Assembly: GCF_020523795.1 (NCBI RefSeq)
Contig: NZ_JAJALI010000004.1
Location: forward strand, 1 to 64,000
DNA: 64,000 nt
Direction: 5' to 3'
Source: Ancylobacter sp. Lp-2
Lineage (GTDB): Bacteria > Pseudomonadota > Alphaproteobacteria > Rhizobiales > Xanthobacteraceae
The position numbers and the translations under genes are program-made. Position 1 is the stretch's first letter; each line of letters begins with the position of its first letter. The notes beneath the pieces were generated by a model that saw only the letters and a program-made list of their open reading frames with translations, was not told the DNA's origin and did no database searches. Positions 18,753 through 26,570 of this stretch are shown here, in pieces.

Positions 18753-19445
18753 GTGGCAAGCTCCCGCACCGGCGCCCCCCGCATTGCCGTGCTGATCTCC
18801 GGGCGTGGCTCCAACATGATGTCGCTGATCGAGGCGGCGGCGGTGCCCGGCTTTCCCGGCGAAATCGCCTGCGTGATCTCCAACCGGCCAGACGCGCACG
18901 GCCTCAACCGGGCGCAGGCCTGCAACATCCCGGTCCGCGCCATCGACCACATGCTGTTCCGCGACGAGGCCGGCAAGCCGGACCGCGCCGCCTTCGACGC
19001 CGCCCTCGACGCCGCGCTGGAAGCCGAGGAGATCGACTTCGTCTGCCTCGCCGGCTTCATGCGGCTGCTCACCCCCGGCTTCACCCGCAAATGGCAGGGC
19101 CGGATGATCAACATCCACCCCGCTTTGCTGCCGAGCTTCAAGGGGCTGCACACTCATGAGCGGGCGCTGGCCGAGGGCGTGAAGATCCACGGCTGCACCG
19201 TGCATTTCGTCACGCCGGAGATGGATGTCGGCCCGATCATCATGCAGGCTGCCGTCCCGGTGCTGGAGGGCGACACGCCCGAGGCGCTCGGCGCCCGGGT
19301 GCTCAGGCAGGAGCACGTCATCTACCCGGCAGCCCTGCGCCTCGTCTGCGAGGGTCGCACCCGCATCGACGGCAGCGTCGTGCGCGTCGACGAATTCGAG
19401 CTCGACGCCCACGCTCTGGTGGTGCCGCCGGCGGCGGTCGGCTGA
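18753..19445 (+). CDS. purN: Phosphoribosylglycinamide formyltransferase
   Basis: A 230-residue GAR transformylase (10-formyl-THF dependent), the third step of purine synthesis. It contains the nucleotide-binding IAVLISGRGSNM, the loop VCLAGFMRLL, the catalytic stretch INIHPALLPSFKG followed by GLHTHERAL, and the conserved VTPEMDVGPII. Asn, His and Asp catalytic residues are in place. The start codon is GTG at 18753, with GGAG about 10 bases upstream. It is translated just after purM and ends 7 bp from the convergent cyclase gene. Confidence 0.96.
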   Translation: MASSRTGAPRIAVLISGRGSNMMSLIEAAAVPGFPGEIACVISNRPDAHGLNRAQACNIPVRAIDHMLFRDEAGKPDRAAFDAALDAALEAEEIDFVCLAGFMRLLTPGFTRKWQGRMINIHPALLPSFKGLHTHERALAEGVKIHGCTVHFVTPEMDVGPIIMQAAVPVLEGDTPEALGARVLRQEHVIYPAALRLVCEGRTRIDGSVVRVDEFELDAHALVVPPAAVG

Positions 19446-19452
19446 GCCCGGC

Positions 19453-20241
19453 TCAGTCGTAGAGCAGCGCCACCACCCGCGCCGGCGCCGCCGAGGCGCC
19501 CTTGATGCGCAGCGGGAACACCGCGACGTCGAAGCCGTGTGTCGGTAGCTGGCCGAGCCCGGCCAGTTGCTCCATGTGCCAATAGGGCTTGCGCCTTCCC
19601 ACCAGATGCGCGGCCCAGAAGACCTCGCGGTCGTTCTCCGCTCGGCTGCGGCGGATCTGGTGGTGCAGCGGCACGTCCCAGCCCCATTGGTCGATGCCCA
19701 TCACCTTCACGCCGTGGTCGATCAGCCATTCGGTGGCGGCGGCGCTCATGCCGGTGCCCAGCGTCCAGTAGTCCCGCCTGCCGAGGAAGCGGTCGCGCCC
19801 TGTGCGGATCAGCGCGATGGTGCCCGGCCCGACGCTCGCCCCGCTGGCCGCGAGACTGGCTTCGATATCGGCGACGGTGATCTCCTCGCCCTCGCTTTTG
19901 TGGGTCATGTCTAACACCACGCCCGGCCCGAAGCCGAGTTCGAGCGGCATCGCTTCGATGCTCGGCAGCCGCCGGCCCTCGGCATCGGTCGGGCCGTAAT
20001 GCCAGGGCGCGTCGATATGGGTGGTGGCGTGCACGCCGAGGCGGGTGATGACATCGTCCGCCCAGCCGGCGAAAGCGCGGGGAAACAGCCGGAACGGCAG
20101 CTTGCCGACGAGACGCACCAGCCAACGCGCGCGACCATGCGGGCGATGGGTGATCTTCACCCGCATGAAGGCGGGGTCGGCCGGATTGTCGGCGATTTCT
20201 CGCGAGAGATCGACGATTCGCGAAGGGCGCAGCCCGGTCAT
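19453..20241 (-). CDS. Cyclase family protein (kynurenine formamidase-like metal hydrolase)
   Basis: The 262-residue protein carries the metal-binding signature HATTHIDAPWH at about residues 71-81 (the HxGTHxDxPxH motif of the cyclase superfamily), followed by a glycine-rich core and a late GIDQWGWDVPLHHQ segment. The superfamily includes kynurenine formamidases, isatin hydrolases and polyketide cyclases. No tryptophan-degradation gene is next to it, so the substrate is not assignable. Positions where canonical members have Gly (HxGTH) read Thr here. It is convergent with purN, with only 7 bp between the stops. Confidence 0.85.
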   Translation of the reverse strand: MTGLRPSRIVDLSREIADNPADPAFMRVKITHRPHGRARWLVRLVGKLPFRLFPRAFAGWADDVITRLGVHATTHIDAPWHYGPTDAEGRRLPSIEAMPLELGFGPGVVLDMTHKSEGEEITVADIEASLAASGASVGPGTIALIRTGRDRFLGRRDYWTLGTGMSAAATEWLIDHGVKVMGIDQWGWDVPLHHQIRRSRAENDREVFWAAHLVGRRKPYWHMEQLAGLGQLPTHGFDVAVFPLRIKGASAAPARVVALLYD

Positions 20242-20586
20242 TGCTCACATCAGTGCGGGTGCGCGCCGGATGGCGGCGACGCAGCCTGCCGATTAGCCGA
20301 GGCCGGCGCCGGCGTCTTGCACGTTCCCACCGTGCCCCGCTGGAAAGCGCCTCCCCTGTCATCCCGGACCACCCACGGGAACGAACCAAGTCGCTTTCCC
20401 GAAGGCATCATCCCGAAGAGGTCGTCCCGGACGGTCCGCGGGGCCGATCCGGCATCGCGCAGACATTGGCGAGCGATCCCGGCTCGAAGCTGCACTTTGG
20501 CCGGAATGACGGCGAACGGCCGGCTCCCGATGTCGCTCCTGTGCCGAGGGCCTGACCCGAAACGCGACTTCCACCAGTTGCATCCT

Positions 20587-20627
20587 CATCCTGAGGCGCC
20601 CGACCATCGGCCGGGCTTTGAGGGATG
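20587..20627. repeat. Palindromic intergenic repeat, CATCC...GGATG family, copy 2
   Basis: CATCCTGAGGCGCCCG pairs imperfectly with CGGGCTTTGAGGGATG around a short loop. A further half element CATCCTTCGAGG lies at 20652-20663. The outer arms match copy 1 at 7676-7712. Confidence 0.6.
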
Positions 20628-20753
20628 CGCGTCCGGGTGCGCTTTACCGAACATCCTTCGAGGCTCATGGAGCCTGTCCTTGGGTTTGCCGGAGGCCAGA
20701 CCCGAGGGCTCGCACCCGAGTATCTGACCCGTCATTGCCGCAAGAGCGGCAAA

Positions 20754-20862
20754 GCCCCCTCTCCCGGCGGGGGGTGGGGTGAGGGGTCTCCAACGCTCCG
20801 CAATGTCGTCCCCCTCATCGACCCGCTTTGCGGGCCCTCTCTCCCCATTGGGGAGAGGTCGT
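20754..20862. repeat. Two GC-rich intergenic palindromes in tandem
   Basis: The first unit (20754-20787) reads CCCCCTCTCCC, GGCGG, then GGGTGGGGTGAGGGG. The second (20808-20862) contains CCTCTCTCCCC, ATT and GGGGAGAGG, a near-perfect hairpin. The same arms recur in the gap before der (63072-63373). Confidence 0.6.
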
Positions 20863-20991
20863 CAGGAATTGCGGATCAGGCGCTCTCAGGACGAGGGGGA
20901 CTTTGGGCTTCAAGGGGCTTCAAGGGCAGACGACAAGCGCACCTCGAAGCACGCAGGCCCTCCCCGCCCCGGCAAACCGTGCGAGAGAGCC

Positions 20992-23139
20992 CTACCCCAC
21001 CCGCGCGATGCGCACCCGGTTGTCGTGCAGCGCCGCGCCGCCCACCGGCGCCACCGGGTCGGCGCCGGTCAGCGTGTTGATGCCCCGCCCGCCGACGTGC
21101 TTGCCGTTCGGCCAGATCGATTCCGCCACCACCACGCCGCGCCGCAGCCCGTCGAAGATCGCCGCGTGCAAGGTCACCGTGCCGCGCGCGCTGGTCACCC
21201 GCACCTCGTCCTCGTCGGCGATCCCGAGCCCGGCGGCATCGTCGGGGTGGATCATCAGCGTCGGCCGCTTCTCGCGGGCCAGCGAGCCGGGGGTCTCGGT
21301 GAAGGTGGAGTTGAGGAAGCTGCGTGCCGGCGCCGTCACCAGCCGGAACGGGTACTCCTCCGTCGCCTCCTCGATCACCGCCCAATGGTCGGGGAACGCC
21401 GGCATGTCCGCCACCGGCCCGAACTTCCCCGGCGATTTGAACGGCACCTTGGCCCAGTCCGGCTTCAGCCGGAACTTGCCGTCCGGCCAGGAGAAGCCCT
21501 TGAGGAAGTGCGCCGTCTCGAAATCCGGCTGCACGTCGATGAAGTGCTTCGCCTCCAGGTCCTCGACCGTGCCGCGCCCGGTTGCCTGCAGCGTCCAGTC
21601 GACGATCTCGCGCGAGCTCATCTCGAAGCCGCGATGCCGCGCCCCAAGCCGCTCGGCCAGCGCGCAGATCACCTCGTGGTTGGAGCGACACTCGCCCGGC
21701 GGGTCCACCAGCTTGGGACCGAGGGTGACATACTGGTTGCCGCCGCCCTGATAGATGTCGTCATGCTCGGTGAACATGGTGGCCGGCAGCACGATGTCGG
21801 CCATGACCGCCGTCTCGGTCATGAACTGCTCGTGCACGACGACGAACAGGTCCTCGCGGGCGAAGCCGGCGCGCACCTTCTCCTGCTCGGGGGCGATGGT
21901 CACCGGGTTGGTGTTCTGGATCAGCATGGCGGTCACCGGGGGACCGCCGGCCAGCGCCTCCTGCTCGCCGCAGAGAATGGCACCGATGCGCGACTGATCG
22001 AGCTGGCGCGTCGCTCTGGCCTCACCGGTCACCCGATCAGTCTGACCATACACCTCACCGGACAGCAGGTCGGTGCCTTCGATCAGGCTCTTGTTCCAGC
22101 CGAAGATCGCCGAATTGGAGTGGAAGGCGCCGCCGCCCTCATGCTGCCAGGCGCCGGTAACGGTCGGGATGCAGGTGACGGCATGCATGTTCACCGCGCC
22201 GTTGCGCGAGCGGGTGAAACCGTAGCCGGCACGGATGAATGTCTTCGGCGTCCGCCCGACAAGTCGAGCGAAATCAATGATTTCCGAGGCCGGAAGCCCG
22301 GTGATCGCGCTCGCCCATTCCGGGGTTTTGCCTTCGAGATGCGCCTCGAAACCCTCGGCGTCGCGGGCATAGCGGGCGAGATAGGCCCGGTCGGCGAAAC
22401 CCTCCGCGAACAGCACATGCATGATCGCGCAGGCGAGCGCGCCGTCGGTGCCCGGGCGGATCAGCAGCGGGATATCCGCCTGCTCCATGGTTGGCGAGCG
22501 GTATACATCCACCACCGCGATCGGCGCGCCGCGTTCCTTGCGTGCCCTAACCGCATGAGTCATCACATTAATCTGGGTCGAGACCGGATTGGTGCCCCAG
22601 ATGACGTTGAGATCGGCCCGCCCCATCTCGCGCGGGTCCGGCCCGGACAATCTCCCCGCCCCGGCCATGAAGCCGGACCAGGCCGGATTAACGCAAATGC
22701 TTGAAAAGAAACGCGAATATCCCTTGGCATGGGTCAGCCGGTTGATGCCGTCGCGCATGACGAGGCCCATCGTGCCGGCATAGTAATAGGGCCACACCGC
22801 CTCCGGCCCGTGCGCCGCCTCGGCTGCGACAAATTTTTCGACAACGATATCAAGCGCTTCGTCCCAGGAGATCGGCTCGAAGGCGCCCGATCCCTTGGGG
22901 CCTGTCCGCCGCAGCGGCTGGGTCAGCCGGTCCGGGTGATGCGCCCGCTCGGCATAGCGCGCCACCTTGGCGCAGATCACCCCGGCGGTGAAACTGTTGT
23001 CCCGCGAACCGCGCACCCGGCCTATCCTATTGCCGGATATCTCGATTTCCAGCGAGCAGGTGGACGGACAGTCATGCGGGCAAGCCGAATGGCCGATACG
23101 CACGGACGGGTTCTTCGCAGGGGACGTATGCTGATTCAT
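20992..23139 (-). CDS. Molybdopterin-dependent oxidoreductase with one [4Fe-4S] cluster
   Basis: A 715-residue member of the DMSO reductase superfamily. The N-terminal [4Fe-4S] domain has Cys20, Cys24, Cys28 (CPHDCPSTC) and Cys55 (GVICAK). The large molybdopterin-binding domains follow (DLNVIWGTNPVST, MLIQNTNPVT, VVHEQFMTETAVMADIVLP), and a C-terminal molydopterin-dinucleotide-binding barrel begins near DDAAGLGIADEDEVRV. There is no signal peptide or twin-arginine motif, so it should be cytoplasmic. No partner subunit lies nearby, and the substrate is unknown. The ATG at 23139 has GGAG nine bases upstream; ATG 23160 is less likely. Confidence 0.92.
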   Translation of the reverse strand: MNQHTSPAKNPSVRIGHSACPHDCPSTCSLEIEISGNRIGRVRGSRDNSFTAGVICAKVARYAERAHHPDRLTQPLRRTGPKGSGAFEPISWDEALDIVVEKFVAAEAAHGPEAVWPYYYAGTMGLVMRDGINRLTHAKGYSRFFSSICVNPAWSGFMAGAGRLSGPDPREMGRADLNVIWGTNPVSTQINVMTHAVRARKERGAPIAVVDVYRSPTMEQADIPLLIRPGTDGALACAIMHVLFAEGFADRAYLARYARDAEGFEAHLEGKTPEWASAITGLPASEIIDFARLVGRTPKTFIRAGYGFTRSRNGAVNMHAVTCIPTVTGAWQHEGGGAFHSNSAIFGWNKSLIEGTDLLSGEVYGQTDRVTGEARATRQLDQSRIGAILCGEQEALAGGPPVTAMLIQNTNPVTIAPEQEKVRAGFAREDLFVVVHEQFMTETAVMADIVLPATMFTEHDDIYQGGGNQYVTLGPKLVDPPGECRSNHEVICALAERLGARHRGFEMSSREIVDWTLQATGRGTVEDLEAKHFIDVQPDFETAHFLKGFSWPDGKFRLKPDWAKVPFKSPGKFGPVADMPAFPDHWAVIEEATEEYPFRLVTAPARSFLNSTFTETPGSLAREKRPTLMIHPDDAAGLGIADEDEVRVTSARGTVTLHAAIFDGLRRGVVVAESIWPNGKHVGGRGINTLTGADPVAPVGGAALHDNRVRIARVG

Positions 23140-23201
23140 GAAAAAGCGCTCCGCCACCATCGTAGCGGAGCGCCTGTCTCATTGGAACGGCGTCGGCGGG
23201 C

Positions 23202-23954
23202 TCAGTGCGAGCCGGAAGCCACCGCCTCGGAACGCCGGCTCTTCACGATCCAGCCGAAGGCCACCACGAAAGCCGCGCCGATCGCCGCCGCCAGATAATG
23301 CGGCAGCGCAGCTGGCTTCAGCCCCACCGGATCCTCCGGATCGGCAATGGTTTCAACCATTTGCGGCGACATGGTCTGCATCGTCTCAAGCACGATCTTG
23401 TCGCTGACCAGCATCTCGCCGGCGATCCAGCCCAGCAGCGCCGCACCGAACCAGATCAGCACCGGGAAGCGCGAGATCAGCTTCAGGATCAGCTGCGAGC
23501 CGAAGATGATCAGCGGGATGGTGAGCAGCAGGCCGAAGATGAACAGCTCGGCATGGCCGCGCGCCGCGGCGGCGATCGCCACCACATTGTCGAGGCTCAT
23601 CACCGCGTCGGCGATGGCGATGGTGCGCACCGCCTTCCACAGGCTGTCGGCGCTCTCGACATGGTGGCCTTCGCCACCCTCGTCGAGCACCAGCTTGATG
23701 GCGATCCAGAACAGCAGCAGCGCGCCCACCACCTTCAGCAGCGGCACGCCGAGCAGGTAGGAGACGGCCAGCGCGAAGATGATGCGCAGCCCGACAGCAG
23801 CAGCAGCGCCGAGCAGAATGCCCCATTTCCGCTGCTTCTCGGGCAGCGAACGGCACGCCAGCGCGATAACGACGGCATTGTCGCCGGACAACAGCAGATC
23901 GATCCAGATGATCTGCAACAGCGATACCCAGAATATGGGACTAGTGAAATCCAT
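23202..23954 (-). CDS. TerC family membrane protein, paralogue 1
   Basis: A 250-residue integral membrane protein with seven to eight helices and the two acidic TerC hallmarks: LLLSGDNAVVIALACRSLP near residue 22 and AVMSLDNVVAIAAAARG near residue 117. Family members (YjbE/YkoY/MntP-like and Alx) are linked to manganese or other metal export. A short acidic, histidine-containing loop (DEGGEGHHVESAD) separates the halves. It lies downstream of a second TerC gene on the same strand. The two proteins are clearly duplicates; this one has an extra C-terminal insertion (about residues 195-220). Confidence 0.93.
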   Translation of the reverse strand: MDFTSPIFWVSLLQIIWIDLLLSGDNAVVIALACRSLPEKQRKWGILLGAAAAVGLRIIFALAVSYLLGVPLLKVVGALLLFWIAIKLVLDEGGEGHHVESADSLWKAVRTIAIADAVMSLDNVVAIAAAARGHAELFIFGLLLTIPLIIFGSQLILKLISRFPVLIWFGAALLGWIAGEMLVSDKIVLETMQTMSPQMVETIADPEDPVGLKPAALPHYLAAAIGAAFVVAFGWIVKSRRSEAVASGSH

Positions 23955-24007
23955 CGCGTCCTCTCAGGTCGTCAACGTCTCGATGAGTGGAACGATCCCG
24001 CTTCGCG

Positions 24008-24053
24008 CAGGGAATTCTGGCATACGGAATTATCTGTACCAGAACGCTCCCTG
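24008..24053 (-). promoter_or_regulatory. Inverted repeat in the leader of TerC paralogue 1
   Basis: The ends CAGGGA and TCCCTG, then TTCTGG and CCAGAA, are inverted with a small internal loop, so a two-part hairpin of 12 pairs with an AT-rich loop can form. It is about 55 to 100 bases before the start of the TerC gene. It could be part of the 5' leader RNA or an operator. It does not match the manganese-riboswitch consensus I know. Confidence 0.4.
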
Positions 24054-24061
24054 CCAACTGA

Positions 24062-24094
24062 AGGCGCCCGCAACCTTTTCAGGTGCGGGCGCCT
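24062..24094 (-). terminator. Strong hairpin between the two TerC genes
   Basis: AGGCGCCCGCA, one bulged A, CCT, a TTTC loop and AGGTGCGGGCGCCT form a 14-pair stem, 27 bases after the stop of TerC paralogue 2. No T-tract follows on the minus strand. It may be a factor-dependent terminator, an mRNA-stabilising stem or an attenuator that limits read-through into paralogue 1. Confidence 0.55.
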
Positions 24095-24120
24095 CTCAGG
24101 CGACGAGATCGCGAAGCTTG

Positions 24121-24828
24121 TCAGTGCGTCGCGTCGTGCCGCGCCGAACCGGCGCTGATACGCCGGGCCATGAACCAGCCAATCGCCAGCACCAGCGCCG
24201 CCCCGAGAGCCGCCGCCGGATATTCGAAGCGGTGCACGAAGGCCTCGCCGAGATATTCGACGATCTTGATGTCCGACACGAACATCTCGCCGGCCACCCA
24301 GCCGAGCAGCGCCGCGCCGGCCCATACCAGGGCCGGGAAGCGCGACAGCAGCGACATGATCAGCGCGGCGCCGGCCACGATCATCGGGATCGAGATGACA
24401 AGACCGATGGTGATCAGCACCCAGTTGCCGTCGGCAACCGCGGCGATGGCGACCACATTGTCCAGGCTCATCACCAGGTCGGCCACCGCGATGGTGCCGA
24501 CGGCGCGCCACAGGCTGTCATGCGCCTGCACGCCGCCCTCGCCGTCCTCGCCCTCGGGCACCACCAGATCGACCGCGATATACATCAGCGCCAGCGACCC
24601 GACGATGCGCAGCCAGGGCAGGCCGAGCAGCACCGCGATGATCGCGGTGAACACGATACGCATGCCGACCGCCACGCCGGCGCCGAGGATCATGCCCCAG
24701 CGGCGCATATTGTCCGGCAGCGACCGGCAGGCCATGGCGATGACGACGGCATTGTCGCCCGATAGCAGCACGTTGATCCAGATGATCTTGACCAACGCGA
24801 GCCAGAATAGAGGCTCAAGATAGCTCAT
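24121..24828 (-). CDS. TerC family membrane protein, paralogue 2
   Basis: A 235-residue TerC protein with the acidic motifs LLSGDNAVVIAMACRSLPDN (about residue 22) and DLVMSLDNVVAIAAVADG (about residue 115), and seven hydrophobic helices. It is alignable to its downstream neighbour along its whole length but lacks the C-terminal insertion. TerC proteins probably act as metal, often Mn2+, exporters. The pair suggests recent or functionally split duplication. Upstream lies a gene-free leader of nearly 300 bp with a strong hairpin at 24977-25016. Confidence 0.93.
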   Translation of the reverse strand: MSYLEPLFWLALVKIIWINVLLSGDNAVVIAMACRSLPDNMRRWGMILGAGVAVGMRIVFTAIIAVLLGLPWLRIVGSLALMYIAVDLVVPEGEDGEGGVQAHDSLWRAVGTIAVADLVMSLDNVVAIAAVADGNWVLITIGLVISIPMIVAGAALIMSLLSRFPALVWAGAALLGWVAGEMFVSDIKIVEYLGEAFVHRFEYPAAALGAALVLAIGWFMARRISAGSARHDATH

Positions 24829-24953
24829 ATGATTTCCCTCACCGCCCGTCCGCCCGCGGACGAGGCACGATTATGGTTTTCCCTCGGCGTTGGCGCGCCG
24901 GTTTACGGTGAGGCAAGAGGAGGTGGCTCCGGCGGGCCCACTCCCGGGCGCTC

Positions 24954-24965
24954 TTGGCGCGCCAA
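24954..24965. promoter_or_regulatory. 12-bp perfect palindrome TTGGCGCGCCAA upstream of TerC paralogue 2
   Basis: An exact dyad of 12 bp in the leader region, about 130 bp before the start codon. A related sequence TTGGCGCGCCGG lies at 24890-24901. Two similar dyads before one gene would suit a dimeric regulator, but short GC palindromes are also frequent in GC-rich DNA. Confidence 0.3.
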
Positions 24966-24976
24966 ATCGGCATCCC

Positions 24977-25016
24977 CGCTGCGGGCCACTTCTCCTGTGG
25001 CCGGACCCCCGCAGCG
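24977..25016 (-). promoter_or_regulatory. Structured leader hairpin before TerC paralogue 2
   Basis: On the minus strand CGCTGCGG pairs with CCGCAGCG outside, and GGCCAC pairs with GTGGCC inside, around the loop AGGAGAA. The loop exposes a ribosome-binding-like sequence. It lies about 150-190 bases before the TerC start. The manganese riboswitch that often precedes this family has conserved bases that I do not find here, so this could be another leader element or chance. Confidence 0.35.
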
Positions 25017-25120
25017 CCCATGTAAGCAACATACATAATAATCGACGAGGTGGCCAACCCCAGGACGGGAAATTTCCTGCCGTAAATGCTGTTGCGCGTG
25101 CAACAAGTCTTCGCCGCCGC

Positions 25121-25159
25121 ACAAAAAACAACACCCCGCCCGGCAAGCCGAACGGGGTG
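25121..25159 (-). terminator. Rho-independent terminator of ndk
   Basis: On the minus strand CACCCCG and CGGGGTG form a 7-pair stem, with an inner TTCGGC...GCCGGG arm, followed directly by TTGTTTTTTGT. It starts about 38 bases after the ndk stop codon. Confidence 0.85.
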
Positions 25160-25196
25160 CGGTATTAAAGGACGGCGTAGCGAAGGATCGCGACGC

Positions 25197-25619
25197 TCAG
25201 CCGACGATCTCGTTGCCGGAGAAGAACTGCGCGATCTCGATCGCCGCGTTCTCCAGGCTGTCGGAACCGTGAGCGGAGTTCTCGCCGACGGACAGGGCGA
25301 AATCCTTGCGGATGGTGCCTTCCGCCGCATTGGCGGGATTGGTGGCGCCCATCACTTCGCGATACTTGGCGACGGCGTTCTCGCCCTCGAGCACCTGCAC
25401 GACGATCGGCTCGGAGATCATGAACTCCACCAGCTCGCCGAAGAAGGGACGCTCCTTGTGGACGCCATAGAACGTCTCGGCCTGCGCCTTGGTCAGCAGG
25501 ATGCGCTTCTGCGCGACGATGCGCAGGCCGGCTTTCTCGATGTGGCTGTTGACCGCGCCGGTCAGGTTGCGGCGGGTCGCATCGGGCTTGATGATCGAAA
25601 AGGTGCGCTCGAGCGCCAT
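25197..25619 (-). CDS. ndk: Nucleoside diphosphate kinase
   Basis: A 140-residue Ndk that moves the gamma-phosphate of ATP to other NDPs through a phospho-histidine. The N-terminus [18 protein letters not shown], the middle [16 protein letters not shown] and the active-site His in [15 protein letters not shown] are all intact. I start at ATG 25619, which gives the usual family length; ATG 25649 would add 10 residues. It is followed by a clear terminator and is divergent from the small exported protein gene. Confidence 0.97.
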   Translation of the reverse strand: MALERTFSIIKPDATRRNLTGAVNSHIEKAGLRIVAQKRILLTKAQAETFYGVHKERPFFGELVEFMISEPIVVQVLEGENAVAKYREVMGATNPANAAEGTIRKDFALSVGENSAHGSDSLENAAIEIAQFFSGNEIVG

Positions 25620-25776
25620 GACGTTCTTTCCTACGTAGGGGGGAAGCAATTTCGCTGCGGCTTATAGCGATGGTGCGCTGCCGCGACAAGATGATGTCGA
25701 AGCCACAGGGAACCGTAAAATCCGGTCGATCACGACTTCATGATCGACCCTTGGAACTTTCCCACTCATCCACACG

Positions 25777-25791
25777 TTAAGACGGCGTTAA
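25777..25791. promoter_or_regulatory. CtrA-type box TTAA-N7-TTAA before the 72-residue protein gene
   Basis: TTAA at 25777-25780, GACGGCG, and TTAA at 25788-25791 match exactly the recognition pattern of the cell-cycle regulator CtrA. TTGACA, a -35-like hexamer, begins at 25794. The box lies about 140 bp before the ATG at 25931 and 160 bp before ndk on the other strand, so either gene could be its target. Confidence 0.6.
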
Positions 25792-25801
25792 CGTTGACAA
25801 C

Positions 25802-25815
25802 AGGGTAGATACCCT
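25802..25815. promoter_or_regulatory. Perfect 14-bp inverted repeat AGGGTA-GA-TACCCT
   Basis: Six-base arms separated by GA directly follow the TTGACA hexamer at 25794-25799. This is the spacer position of a promoter driving the small exported protein, so a repressor or activator dimer could bind here. A second TTGACA lies at 25825-25830. Confidence 0.45.
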
Positions 25816-25904
25816 ACGTAGCGTTTGACATCGAAAGACGGCGGTGAAGTCGATTTGAATAAATTGGGTCGCAGTTCAAAGACTTAGATGCCGGCGGCAC
25901 TGTA

Positions 25905-25920
25905 TCCGCCGGGAGGCGGA
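25905..25920 (+). promoter_or_regulatory. Hairpin overlapping the ribosome-binding site of the 72-residue protein
   Basis: TCCGCC and GGCGGA close a GGGA tetraloop. The ribosome-binding sequence GGAGG (25918-25922), eight bases before the ATG, overlaps the 3' arm, so the stem could limit translation. Confidence 0.4.
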
Positions 25921-25930
25921 GGCGTGTGTC

Positions 25931-26149
25931 ATGACGAAGGCTTTTGTCATTGGATCGATTGCGGCCCTGATGGCGCTCACCGCCATCTTTGTGGGTGGAG
26001 CCTCTGCCACCGGTTATTTCCGGCCCACACCCGTCGTCAACACCGTAGAGCTTCCGCTTGACCCGATCGCGGGTGATTGCGTGGTGCAAACGCGGTGGGT
26101 CAGTGACGCCGGCCAGATGCGACAGGTCGAGCGAGCCGTCTGCTACTGA
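25931..26149 (+). CDS. Small exported protein of unknown function (72 residues)
   Basis: The product has an N-terminal hydrophobic segment (about residues 5-25) with a likely signal-peptidase site near GGASATG. A short mature part follows, with two cysteines (GDCVV and AVCY at the very end) that could form a disulfide. I do not recognise a family. The gene is supported by GGAGG eight bases before the ATG, by upstream promoter-like elements and a CtrA-type box, and by a strong terminator 60 bp after the stop. It is too short for codon use to be decisive. Confidence 0.7.
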   Translation: MTKAFVIGSIAALMALTAIFVGGASATGYFRPTPVVNTVELPLDPIAGDCVVQTRWVSDAGQMRQVERAVCY

Positions 26150-26208
26150 GAGATTTACGGTTAGGCTCGCGGCATCCCACTCCCCCAAGCCCCACGCGAG
26201 CCCATAGC

Positions 26209-26246
26209 GCCCCGGCTTCTCCCCCAAGAGGCCGGGGCATTTTTTC
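26209..26246 (+). terminator. Rho-independent terminator after the 72-residue protein gene
   Basis: GCCCCGGCTTCT, loop CCCCCA and AGAGGCCGGGGC make a 12-pair stem with one G-T wobble, followed by ATTTTTTC. It is one of the clearest terminators in the window. Confidence 0.9.
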
Positions 26247-26405
26247 GCGCGGCTCGCCGGCCTCCCTCACACAGCACGGGATGAATGGCAGCCAACGGAA
26301 TGTTCAGCCCCTGTTCCGCTGCCGGGTCCTAGCGTGAATCCTGCCGGTCAAGGCCGGCTGACGACGGTGCGATCCGTTTCGCCGACCCCGGATCCGCGCT
26401 GATCC

Positions 26406-26433
26406 GCCCCGGCTCGCCCAGGCGAGCCGGGGC
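26406..26433. terminator. Perfect hairpin between convergent genes
   Basis: GCCCCGGCTCGCC and its exact complement form a stem of at least 12 pairs with a minimal CCAG loop. TTTCC follows on the plus strand. It lies 138 bp after the aquaporin stop on the minus strand, where it would act as a stem without a T-tract. Confidence 0.6.
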
Positions 26434-26570
26434 TTTCCATCTTTGCGGCCCAGAACGTCTCAGCCTCGACACCTCCATACCGTCGGGCCACGAGGCAGGC
26501 TCGCAAACGCAACGGGCGGCGAACTCGCGTCCACCGCCCATCTCATCTTCCAAAGGCCGGCTGTCGCGGA

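Larger units (their letters stand above)
20242..20991. other. Repeat-rich intergenic stretch
   Basis: About 750 bp without a supported gene, between two minus-strand genes. It holds one clear palindrome of the CATCC...GGATG family with a half copy after it (20587-20670), then two GC-rich palindromes at 20754-20862. Open frames here change frame repeatedly and have no family resemblance. It looks like an accumulation site for intergenic repeats. Confidence 0.6.
26150..26570. other. Gene-free stretch with two strong hairpins
   Basis: About 420 bp between the convergent small-protein and aquaporin genes. Apart from the two hairpins listed at 26209-26246 and 26406-26433, I see nothing gene-like. 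Confidence 0.5.

Noticed and set aside
20242-20991. Hypothetical genes in the 750-bp gap
   Set aside because: Candidate frames overlap palindromic repeats, have no ribosome-binding sites and no family likeness.
24829-25120. yybP-ykoY manganese riboswitch before the TerC gene
   Set aside because: The conserved GGGGAGUAG-type bases and the paired loops of that riboswitch are not seen, so only a generic structured leader is reported.
24839-25330. Minus-strand frame upstream of TerC paralogue 2, possible leader peptide
   Set aside because: It runs through the ndk terminator and the end of ndk, has an arginine/serine-rich composition, and no ribosome-binding site near an internal ATG that I could defend.
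25794-25822. Full sigma-70 promoter for the 72-residue protein
   Set aside because: TTGACA is exact, but the hexamer at proper spacing (CGTAGC) is a poor -10 box, so I list only the CtrA box and the dyad.
26329-26553. 74-codon minus-strand frame between the small protein and aquaporin genes
   Set aside because: It contains the perfect hairpin at 26406-26433 and has no coding character.
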